Assembly (NCBI RefSeq): GCF_037392515.1
Contig: NC_090281.1
Span: forward strand, 42,756,645 to 42,820,644
Direction: 5' to 3'
Source of the DNA: Haliotis asinina
Taxonomy: Eukaryota; Mollusca; Gastropoda; Lepetellida; Haliotidae
Length of the DNA: 64,000 bases
The notes below the pieces were generated by a model that worked only from the letters and a program-made list of their open reading frames with translations, was not told the origin of the DNA and searched no databases. Every line of letters begins with the position of its first letter. Within the stretch, counting starts at the first letter, position 1. The translations under genes were made by a program, and so were the position numbers. Positions 1-10,800 of this stretch are shown piece by piece.

Positions 1-3000
1 TCTGGAAGCGCTCAACCACCTCCTGCAATGCAAATACGGCGTTCAAATGGCTGACATGTATACAGGCATGCAGCAAGGATCCAAAGCTGGCTTACCACAA
101 GTTGGAACCAAACTCAAATTTACAGCATTACTGAATACACAAGGAATAATTTTGAAGAATAACTACTCCATTAAAAATAGGAGATAATATTTAAAATCCA
201 GACATTTCATTTAACTCAAAAGTTTAACCATGAAATTAAAAATATCCACACATCAGGAAATATTGCTGTTTAAGTGTCTTCTCTATCCTGTTAAGACATG
301 CAAACTGTGAGCCTTGTACACACCATAGTATCAGATACACCAGTAGCCTCCTTGATGCGTCTGAAGGCCTCTTCATATGTGGTGATCTTCTGCTGATGCT
401 CCTCGCCAGTCAAAGCAGTCTTCTCTGTGCCTGCCAGCTCATCTCCCTGTACTGAGCCACGCTGTGCCTGGAGGAAACATTGCTTACTGTGTCACGCAAA
501 CAAGGGAACATGCATGGAAAGTGATGACATTAGTCCTTCATCACATCACTAGTTATAGAAGCTACTGCATCACACATGAATATTCCAAAATCATCAAGCA
601 CAGTTTCTAAAATGTACTCCTGTCTAATCCGAAACTGAAAATCACTATACATTTCTCCATATGTTTTGATTTAACAAAGACCTGTAACATCACAAACAAT
701 CACATTCTTTAACAGTGTTTCCATATTTCTCCTCACCAGTCTTTTCTCTATTCTCTCGTGCTGCATCTTTTTCTCCTCAGCCTCTTTCTTCATCTTTTGT
801 AATTCAATCTCTCTCTTCTTCCTTTCACCATACACAATATTCTCCTGTTTCTTCAACTCAGCCTGAGCTGACTGTTTGGCTCTCTCAGCATCATTACTCA
901 TGGCCTTGAGATCCTTCAGCTCGGCCTTTGTCTTGGCAATCTCTTGCTCCATCTGGTCCAGGCGTGTTGGGTATGTCTGGGCCTCCTGTAGGCATGAATA
1001 TTATTAGAAAAGATGAGTTTGTGAGATGGAATTTACACCACTTTTAGCAATATTCCAGCTATGACACAATGGGGAACATCTGAATGGGCCTCACACATTA
1101 TACACATGTGGAGAATTAAACCCTGGTGTTCGGCATGATGTGCCAACACCTTAACCACTAGGCTACCCCACCTCCTAAGAAAAGATTAAACTTAGCTGAA
1201 GACTGGTCACTCATACTCATTGCAAAAGATTTCTGTGTTGAATATTGAACAGAAACCTGTAATAATTTTCAAATGAAATTCACCCTCCAGCAGGGAGATC
1301 AAAGTCAAAAGAGACACAAGTATATACAGAGGATTTTGCTACAGCAAAACACTAATATTTGACTTGCAATAAACTGTTTTCCAATTTATGTGACGGATAC
1401 TCAGATACTCTCTCACTGCATTATCTACAATCATGTGAGAAATCATAGAGTCTAAATCTAATGATATTAGATGTATTATCATATGTATGAATATGTCCAA
1501 ATGGATCAGATGGTTTATACCTAACCCAAACTTAAAGCAATAAATTCAATAACCTATGATTGAAAAGGTTGCCTTAACTCTTTACCTCAGCAAACTTAGC
1601 TTTGATCTCACAGTAGACTCTCCTGACTTGTTTTGCCTCTTCACACTTCATAATTATTTTGTCATAGGCATTTTCCAGGTAACGCATTGTCTGCAAGCAG
1701 AGAAATGGTAGAGAAATTTTTTCACAGTTAGTTCTATAAATAGACAGTATATATACATTTCAGTTGAGGATACTTTAAGCGTTTATGAAGAAACAATTTA
1801 CTTCATGCATTGTTCTGGTGCATGGGGAAGCAGCTTTCTGAGAGTGATGGCTGAGTAAGGGCAAAGGTATCACACTGTTGTTAGAAACATGTGGGAAGAC
1901 AATTGACCAACTGTTGATGAGAGGGAATTACTCTACACCAAGTAGACAGGCTGAATAATCTTCCATGCAATTTAAATGCTAACAAATGATAAGAATTACA
2001 GTTCCACGGCAACAGCTGATACAATCAGGTATTGAAAGGATAAGAACAAGGTGAATAATTGTTAATGATTAAATTCCTAAAGGTAGCACTCCTTGAAGCA
2101 ACCGTGAAATATTTACAGTGCATTTGAGATTCACTTACTATTCACTGCTCAAGTAAGGAACCAAGAAATGTCTTCACAAATACTCCATGTGTAAAATATC
2201 ATCCAGGGGTCTGACAAACAACATGCTGCCTACCTGGGCTTCATGGGACTCTCCCTTGTCTGTGGCAACAGCATCTGAGGAGTCTTTAACAAGGAGGTTG
2301 TACTGGGTCTGTGCTTCCTCCAGTCTCTTCTGCTTCTGAGCTGTTTGATGCCGTAGAGCATTGAGCCGCTTCACTGAGTCGGATACTTTGTGGTCATAAA
2401 TAACAATAGCCTCCTGTGCAGAAGCAGTAACAATGTATGACTCGAAACATTCATAGCAGTCAAACCTTTTGACATTTTTAGAAATATTCACAGCACTAAA
2501 ACCTTTTCATGTTTTAAAACCAATTATATCTTATAAATCAAATCAATGCTAATTGTTTTATATGCTGAGTAAAAATGACATCAAGGATATGTATCCTTTA
2601 CATTCACTGTTCATGGCTTAAAACATGCTACCCAAACACAACCCATTCTCAGCGGACCCTTCTACAAACATGCAGCATATGCTCTATACAGTTAGCAGAC
2701 AGACAATATGTAAGAGAGAATACTTTTGAATATCTAATCTAAATATATTTTAAATTAGCTTTAAACGAAAAAGTAACAAGTAAACCTCCTGTGTTAAAAC
2801 CAAGTGCTTTACCACCAAATCAGTGAAATCAGAGATTAACACACCATAAGTACCTTAAATGTTCTTCTCAAAAATACCAGTGGGTAAATAGAGGTATATG
2901 ATACTTTGCACTAAAGAATCTCTGAACATAGTCGGTTTAGAAGACTAACATGCCAGGAAAGCATATCACTTACCCTGCCTGTCCTGCCAGACAGGGCGGC

Positions 3001-5643
3001 TCTCATGACAGGTTTGTCATTGAGGGCTCTGTCAATAACATGTTCATCTTGCTGCAATACAAAACAAAAAGCTTTCACACCAGTAAATATATAACATCTG
3101 GCACATACAAAAGACTATGACAGAAAACGCCTCCGAGAATTCACCTTCATGTCATCAAATCATTCTTTAAATATGTATTTACTGAAATATGAATGCCAAG
3201 AAGATGTCATTTCAGTTACCACTAGAGAATTTGTTACCCAGAATGTAGAAAGATGCAGTACCTTGAGTTTGTCGCTTCGTCTCTTTCTCAGCTCTGTTGT
3301 TTCTTTTCGGAGATTTGCAATGTTGTCTCGATTCTGTTTCATACAATACTGTGAGGATTCATAGTAAGCCTTTCTGTCACCCTCTGAAGCAAGCAATTAC
3401 ATAACATGAATAAAGTATTGTTGGGTAGGAGTAGTGAGGGGAATGGATTCATGATTTTTTTCAGCTTATGCATTTTAACTTAAGTATGTATGTGTTTTAT
3501 TTCTAAAATTAGAATTAAGGAGTGAACACCTAGAACTGCCATATTTACTGACACATTCACCAATTATGTTTTGTCTCATTTACAACACAACAAAATCCAA
3601 TCCACAGTGTCTTATGTGCAAAGGATGTAAAAGTAAAAGCGAAAATACAAATCCAGTAATCCTTACAAGGACGTAACTAACACAAAATGGAAGGTTCCTG
3701 AGGAAAACACTTTCTCCATTAGAATTTGGTTGAAATCTTAAATAAGTATATATTCGGGTGTTGGCCAAGTTAATGAAGCATGTCAATAAGGAACACACAT
3801 GACTATAGTGTTGAGTTGATACCAAACAATCCATTCTAACGGAGATCCAACGGGTACCCAACAAAAATGTTTAAGTCATACCAAAAATTCTCCTAAGACT
3901 CATTCCTGTTTTGGAGCAATTGATATGTACCCAACTTCAGATAACACATACCCAAATTTGGATGATTCATACCCATATTTGCAATGCTGATACAAGGAGA
4001 ATTTATTTATAATGAATATTCAGCATATATTCCAGCACACTGACAGCAATATTTAATAAGAAACTTAAAATTTTAAAACATTCAGTAATTATACAGTTCA
4101 ATCTTACAGTTTAGATATGTGTTTGATTGTAACAATGAATCTTCCTCTCCATATTGTTGTAACATTAGGATTAAATATACCATGGTGTGACATGTTTTCG
4201 AGGTAATAACGCAAAAGATGATCATGTATATTAATGCGTATCAGTAGACTATCAAAACTGTAATTCCATACATAAATATCACCTAACCTTTCATAAATTT
4301 ATTGTTAGAATGTTCTGTCATCCACTGGTTTCCAATTCAACATACATTTCGTGTCTTCTTCGCAAGCATGAGAAGTGACATAACATGTTTTCAGGTAACT
4401 CGTTATTGCGCCCTTGTGTGGAAGCGCATGTGTTGCATTCTTCTCCATAGAAATCAACAAATACAACGTGTCATTTCAATAAAAAGCTAAGCAAATTGGC
4501 AATATTTTTTTTGATTATTTGAATGTTTTTTTGTGTGAAAACTGACAAAAATATACATATTTACTGGTAAGTTATTCAACCATTTGCTCATTTATTCTTC
4601 CTGTCTGCATGACACGCCATGGCAGGGAGAATAAAACGTGCCATGTCTGCGCAGTATTGTAACATCACAGTAGTATTTTAAATGAGCCCAGAGGCCTCCA
4701 GCCTGGTACAAATTCTGCAGTGGCAACATTTCATTAAAGTCACGTGATATCTATGTTTTACTTTTCACTCGATGGTCTGCTTGACAGGTTGTGAGCATTA
4801 TTTCATAAGTTATGTTCACATTTATGAAGGTTCTCAAGTGCGTTACATTTACAACTTTGACAGAAATTTAGGCTACAACTTCTGTGAAATCTGAACATTT
4901 TAAACATTTTTTGTGTTCCGACTGCGATGGAAGCTCCTGCACACAAGACAGTGTTTACAGGTGGTGCTGTCATCTCACAGTACGCAAGAGATTACAGGAA
5001 AAGAAACACCCTTAAAACATGGTACACCACAATACTGAATTAATCTGCTGAATGGCTGAGGTGGCAAGTTGTTGTTTCAGTATTTATATGTAGGATTGTA
5101 AGTTGGTAGGCGTAACAAGTTTACAATGTTGTGTGATCGAACAATGGATGCAATGACAGGTTTTCTGTCTAACTCATCAGATTTGTCTTGATCTCAAGAT
5201 AACATCTGCACTTCAGCCACTTCAAACCGAATACACAGCTCACACCCCCTAACGACTACATTGTTATATTACACTTATCGTACACATTACTAATAGTCAG
5301 TGTGAAAGTCTCCGTTGGAAAACATGCCTTCATGTCAGTTCTCAGCTATGTGCTGAACACAAATGTCAAGATCTTTCACGTTATTCATCTTGTCACTTAA
5401 CACGTATAAAATCTACATTGCAGCACCTAATCACTAAATATTGCATTTACTGGATCCGACTGGGATGGAAGAGTCCATACCTAACTGACGTTAGGACATG
5501 TCAGAGCACCAGATATAAATTGTTTCCAAAATCACCAAGTCCTAAATAACACTCTAACGCTCACCCAACAAGGCGATTCTGGCCTTCAGTTCGTCGATCT
5601 GTTCAGTTATAGGACGCTGTGCTAATGTGGTACCCCCAGGCAT
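1..5643 (-). CDS. ODAD3: Outer dynein arm docking complex subunit 3 (CCDC151/ODAD3), 3' part beyond the window
   Basis: Eight coding exons join in frame on the minus strand: 5565-5643 (start ATG), 3262-3383, 2974-3051, 2234-2413, 1586-1690, 737-985, 324-467 and 1-22 (cut by the window edge), about 326 codons. All the boundaries are AG/GT and the phases agree. The protein is almost entirely charged coiled coil. Recognition rests on blocks shared with human CCDC151: GDRKAYYESSQ (about residues 29-39), RLNALRHQ in exon 4, the TMRYLEN block opening exon 5, and GERKKRE..EEKKMQHERIEKR in exon 6. In the family this protein belongs to the docking complex that holds outer dynein arms on axonemal doublets and is needed for ciliary and flagellar beating. 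The start is the first ATG of an exon with no coding signal upstream. KIF14 lies upstream on the same strand, about 5 kb away; the two look functionally unrelated. Confidence 0.9.
1033..1173 (-). mobile_element. tRNA-derived SINE, short family
   Basis: On the minus strand it has a tRNA-like head with A-box-like GTAGCCTAGTGGTTAAGG and a degenerate B box, followed by the body (CCCATT..GGTGTTCCCCATTGTG in this diverged copy) and the AATATTGCTAAAAG tail. ODAD3 intron 5. Confidence 0.75.
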
Positions 5644-5800
5644 CTTGACAGGTGTAAGTTTCGAGGTATTTCCTCAAATGATTCCTGATCTGAACTCCCA
5701 CTGTTTATCAGACTTGACCAACACTGAGCAACATGGACGATGCTGTAACCAAACGTTGCCAAGGTGCCCGATGCTACGCATGCGTAGTGCGGGAAGAGTT
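5644..5800 (-). promoter_or_regulatory. Candidate ODAD3 promoter with RFX-like half-sites
   Basis: Just upstream of the ODAD3 start lie two direct RFX half-sites of the form GTNRCC, GTAACC at 5745-5750 and GTTGCC at 5755-5760. The second is followed by AAGGTGCC, so 5755-5767 resembles a degenerate X-box. A palindrome with a GCATGC core (CTACGCATGCGTAG, 5773-5786) resembles an NRF1-type site. RFX factors drive ciliary genes in animals, which fits the product. The motif match is imperfect and no transcription start is visible. Confidence 0.35.
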
Positions 5801-5843
5801 TAAAGGGAGGTAATTCTAATCTCGCTGCAGGTGCGACCATTGC

Positions 5844-6344
5844 AAATTACTTAAAGCTTAAAATACCCATCTTTTATAATATACATTCGAAACTGTTCAC
5901 ACAGGAAGCGGCGCTGGTCAAAACTTAAATTGTTCACAGTTACCGATGAGTACTTTAGTTGTGTTCAATGATGCTGGGTTTTTTTTTGTCAACAGAGAAA
6001 GGCCTGAACATCAATAATAGACAATATAATATAGATCAATTTCACCTAAATTATGTTAAGTACACATATGTGCCATAACATCATAATGATAATGTTTAAA
6101 ATGTTTTATCGATAAGAGATCTTTATCATGAGGACATAAGCAGGAAGATTTTAGTCGTATTTATTAGATAACAAATACTACGTACATTACATCAGTTAAT
6201 TCTTGAATTTGTGAATGTATATTTCTAGTGGAGCAGTCTTAAATCATGGACACGTTGACAAACATGAAACCATGGCACCATAACAACAAACACATACATT
6301 TCCCTCTGTTTTGTAACTTCTCCCAGCCGTTTCTGTTTCACCAT
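5844..6344. other. Intergenic, nothing recognised
   Basis: AT-rich sequence upstream of ODAD3 with no open frame of note. Confidence 0.5.
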
Positions 6345-6510
6345 TACAAGAGTGAGTGAGTATGGTCTCAAGCCGGTTTTAGCAATACTCCTTCAATAAC
6401 AGGACGTGGAACACAAGAAATGGGCTTCACATATTGTGTCCATATGGGAATCGAACCCAGAACCTCAGTGTGACGAGTGAAGGCTTAAACACTACACCGC
6501 CCCACATTAA
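6345..6510 (-). mobile_element. tRNA-derived SINE, short family
   Basis: Intact order on minus: an A-box-like start near 6505, a B box (GGTTCGATTCCC) near 6450-6461, the body with GAAGCCCATTTCTTGTG, and a tail ending in CTCACTCACTC. Confidence 0.8.
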
Positions 6511-6781
6511 AAGATAAGGAAACTGTGTAGCTTGTAGCTTCAAATAATCATTATTAACACAATCACGGCGTTTTGCTACAGGCTTAGCTATAGGGCGCTT
6601 AACACGCTCGTACTTGCAGATACGTCTGTTGAGCCCTTAAACCCTGACAGGTTTTAAGTAAGGGCCGCACGTACGTCGTAATGCATAACCTCTTGTAGAG
6701 AAAAGTCCCTATGAGGCCATGAACATAACATCATTGACTGAAGTAAGTAAGTGATATACCGTCAACACATTAGGCACAGGG

Positions 6782-7054
6782 ACCCGTGAAGGTCCCGGGG
6801 TATAATAGGCCTTCAGCAACCCATGCTTGTCATAAAAGGCGATTATGCTTTTCGTAAGAGACGACTAACGGGATCGGGTGGTCAGGCTCACTGACTTGGT
6901 TGACACATGTCATCGGTTCCCAATTGCGCAGATAGATGCTCATGTTGTTGATCACTGGCGTGCTTGGTCCAGACTCGATTATTTACAGACGGTCGCCATA
7001 TAGCTGGAACATTGCTGAGTGCGACGTAAATCTAAACTCATTCACTCACTCACT
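6782..7054 (+). mobile_element. SINE, long family (273 bp), with 14-bp target duplication
   Basis: It starts ACCCGTGAAGGTCCCGGGG and ends in CACTC repeats. It is flanked by perfect copies of CATTAGGCACAGGG at 6768-6781 and 7055-7068. The internal block GTTGACACATGTCATCGG and the tail ATAGCTGGAA are shared with the other copies of this family in the window. Confidence 0.9.
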
Positions 7055-7068
7055 CATTAGGCACAGGG

Positions 7069-8649
7069 CACTGCACAAATATTCATTCACAATCAACCGT
7101 AATCAGAGTATCATGTGACGACACCATCACATGCCGCGTAACAGTCGAAATATTTACATTTTCTGTTCGGCTGCAGCCTAGCATTCCCATATGTTTGAGT
7201 GATTAAAAACAAAGAAGTGGATTTTAGAATATTCTTAAAAGGAAGTACCAGCGCTGAAATGTATCGGGGTTTAGACCATCTAAAACATTTGCTACTGACA
7301 ATGGTTGTTATTAACAATCACATCAACTATTGTGCCCAAATAAGACATTTCTATCGTGATGATATCGTTCACCAATTTTCACAGCAGTTTTAGACAAACT
7401 GACCGCCCGTGACTGTTTACTGTTAACTGTTGGCGAGGGACAAACGCTAATTAAACTCATCTGTTAATTGCTGGGCAACATAACAAACCGAACAAAAAAC
7501 AACATGGACTAAACATACGCCCTTGCTGCACATCCTTGTGACAGTGAGAGTAACTGATTCATGTCAGACTGACAAACGTTGCCACACACAGGCCTACTAA
7601 ACCAACACGAATAAAACGAATCATAAACACTGGGTTTCAGATGTCTATTTGCGCATTAAAGCGCACTATTAAAAATTTTTGGAAACGTGAGAAGATTTTA
7701 CACAAAAAAGTATTGGCTGGGGATAGTACGGGTCATTAGCGTATTCAAAATGACGAGTAAGCTGTAAGATTGTCAGAGGTCTTTCCATGACTCCCATTTT
7801 ATCGTTATGCTAAAATTGATATAGCGCCAACATCCAGCTCACCTGTTCCAAGACGCTGTTTTTGCCTCCACATCAATGTCAGATCCCTGGGGATCATACC
7901 ACTCTTGCAGGCACAAACCACATCGAGTAAATCTGTACGAAGAACCCATTCACAGCTGGGTCGACTGGGATACAAAGTCACAGTAACTTTGTCCAAGTTT
8001 ACTGCAACTGGGTGTCTGCATGTGCTCATGTGGGCAACGTCTGGTCATTTACCAACGAACGGATTCGTGGGTTCTTTTTTAAAGTACACAGAGTTGTGTA
8101 CTGTACACTTTGGGTTGTGACAATGGAAAATGTCTGCACACAAAGTTAACTCAAAGGGGTTTTTTTCACGCCCGGTCACTAGTGAGCCCGGTCACTAGCT
8201 TGACGCCTTTGACAGCTCGCCCAGTACACGTACAACGTAGACAAAGACAAAACGCATGTATTTGAAAACATTTCTTTTTTTCTTTGGCAGAAACGATGCA
8301 TGTCTATAAAAACAGTTGTAGTATTGAAGTCATAGTTGATAAATACACACATCTTTTCGCGAGACTGGATCAAAGTAGACGGATCTTAAGCCCTTTGTGG
8401 TACAGTTAAACGTTTAAATAAAGTATATAATATTTAATTTCAGTATAATAATTGATTGTTTAAATTCTGCAAGCCGACTAAAATGCCATAAAACAGTTCA
8501 GCCCCGAACAGGTGTATAAATCCCGACAGCTCCATAGCAGTGCCCTTCATTGGGCATAGTTGATGAGTTGGCGAAGCAGGTGAAATTACTACCGCATTTA
8601 CTATTTAGACCTCTCACGACGTGTCACGTTGTCACTAGAGGGACACTGT
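7069..8649. other. Intergenic, no gene seen
   Basis: Short frames on both strands lack splice context or recognisable motifs. No repeat family was recognised. CGGTCACTAGTGAGCCCGGTCACTAG at 8173-8198 is a minor direct duplication (motif CCGGTCACTAG). Confidence 0.5.
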
Positions 8650-8862
8650 AAGGACAATGGGTCGTACCGCTCTGGTGAACCAACAGAACACTTTTGCAAC
8701 GTATTTTAAGAATACATACGAGCAACAACGCTTTTGTAATGTATTGTAAGGGTGCAGACGACAACAGAACACGTTGGTGATATACTGTGCGGGTACAAAC
8801 TACCGAAAGAACACATTTGTGGTATATTGTAAGGGTGCAGAGGGGCAACGGAACACTTTTGT
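8650..8862 (+). repeat. Tandem repeat, about 41-42 bp unit, four to five copies
   Basis: The unit core is GTATATTGTAAGGGTGCAGA followed by CAACRGAACACTTTTGTG. Copies differ by several bases. It is followed at 8866-8930 by about three copies of a 21-bp unit (CACGTCCAAGCCTATYCAGA). Intergenic. Confidence 0.75.
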
Positions 8863-9319
8863 GGTTCCAGACACGTCCAAGCCTATCTGGACACGTCCAA
8901 GCCTATTCAGACACGCCCAGCCTATTCAGAAAGTTCAAGGGTAATCTGGACTCTTCTGAATATATTAAACGAAAGCATAAGTAATTTCAAAGATTGCACA
9001 CACTAAACACCATTGACTTCTGGCTAGAATGAGACGATTTCCTCACAGCATGTGTTCACCTAGAATACAGCATGCAATTTCTAATGTCTACCAAGTCATG
9101 TGAACACGTGACTTGGTGACACAGTGGCCATTGTAGGCCCAGAAGTCCTAAAACCTTACTTGTGATGTATTTATCCTGGGCCTGTGTTGTTTGCAAATCT
9201 CGCATCCAGACGCATTTAACATACGCACGCAACCACGCACACACACACACTCATACATATAGACACTTATATTGGAACAAGTATGGAATTGTTCGTTTCT
9301 CCTGAAATGATATACACCT

Positions 9320-9560
9320 CCAGGTGTACTAAACCTCAGTGAGAAGTGGGTGAAGGTGTTGAATGTCCTCAGAGAAATGTGAAGGTGTCACATGACCTCA
9401 GTGAAAAGTGGATTCAGGTGTTGAATGTCCTCAGTGACAAGTGTTCAAGTGTCAGATGACCTCAGTGAGAGGTGAGTGTAGGTGTTGCATGTCCTCAGAG
9501 AGAAGTGTGCCTCATGACCTCAGTTTATTCTAGTATGACCTTGGTGAAAACTGGGAAGTG
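9320..9560 (+). repeat. Degenerate minisatellite, about 60 bp unit
   Basis: Repeats of GACCTCAGTGAGAAGTGGGT and GAAGGTGTTGAATGTCCTCA alternate about four times between ODAD3 and KIF14. Confidence 0.7.
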
Positions 9561-10320
9561 TCATTTGACCACAAATCCCAGAAAATATTGTAGGATGTAA
9601 GACAAAACATTCAATAAATACTTATTTCATTTTAATATCTTGATATTATACAAAGAATTATAATAAAACGCCTGATCAACAAAAGAAAATCCCACTACAA
9701 ATATGATGTCTCAGGTAAATGGAATTAACTGTAAGTGACAGCTATTTACTAACTGCCTCGATAAAGAACCACTATATTCTGTACAATGTCTGAAACTTAG
9801 AAGTAGGTGAGTAGGATTTTACATTCCTCTTAACAATATCCCAGCATTACTTAGCCCCTTCCAACAGGTTTTGTGAACTGACAATACCAACATGCCATGA
9901 CTTTCTAAACATTCCTGTTGTATTCATTTAACACTGCCACAAACATGAACCTTCTGTAGCCTGAAAAAAAAACATGTCAACAATAAATACAGCAAACTAT
10001 ATATTGCACTTGCCTACCAAGCAGCTACCTTGTTAACACAGTAGAAAGATCATTTACCACTTTTAACCCACTACCTCTGAAAGCAAGCCTGAGTGACAAA
10101 AAGCTGGCATAGGCAGCTCCACAGGGTGGATGCAGCCCTTTTTGTCCAAAAAGATTATTAAATGACCACTGACACTCTTTCTTAAAAAGCTATATGTGCC
10201 CATGGGTAAAAGATGTCTTCAGGCTTATTTATGTATAAGTGGCCATTGCTGCTCAGTGATGACCAGTTGACCTCAAAAGGCACTGTCACGTCAGGCTATA
10301 CTCATGTTCTCCCAGTATAC

Positions 10321-10326
10321 TTTATT
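10321..10326 (-). terminator. Candidate KIF14 polyadenylation signal
   Basis: AATAAA on the minus strand (TTTATT on plus) lies about 475 nt beyond the KIF14 stop codon at 10801-10803. It is one of the nearest canonical hexamers downstream. No transcript evidence is available, and AATAAA is common in AT-rich DNA. Confidence 0.3.
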
Positions 10327-10800
10327 CATGTAGATTATCACAACCTTATAGATCATGTATATGGTGTAAATACACTCATACATGCTGATAACCAGTTAAG
10401 GCAGCAAAGTATTTTTTAAGTAGCACATTCACTATGGGCACACACAGAATATTCTCATCAGAGATTTAAATTTACATGGATGTCAATTTCAACACAAGAC
10501 ATCTACTAAAAATATTATGTATTTCAAAATACAAGTCATGAAACATGCCCAAGAATTTTTCACTTGTCACTGGTAACTATGTACAGGTAAAATATTTCCC
10601 TACATGATTTGATCATGTTGACAGTTAGTCATAGCGCTTTGTATATCTATATCATAAAAATCATCAATTGTCTTGAATCTAAAAGTGATTATTTCATTAC
10701 ATTAACCATAATCATCTGTGGAATAGTTGCATTAGGAACTGTTCATATAAAACATGATACCGGTTGTCATATTGTTTGTATTTTCATTTCTCCACAATAC

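Noticed and set aside
8650..8862. Possible CRISPR-like array of 41-bp units
   Set aside because: Units are contiguous and degenerate with no unique spacers, and the genome is eukaryotic; it is an ordinary minisatellite.
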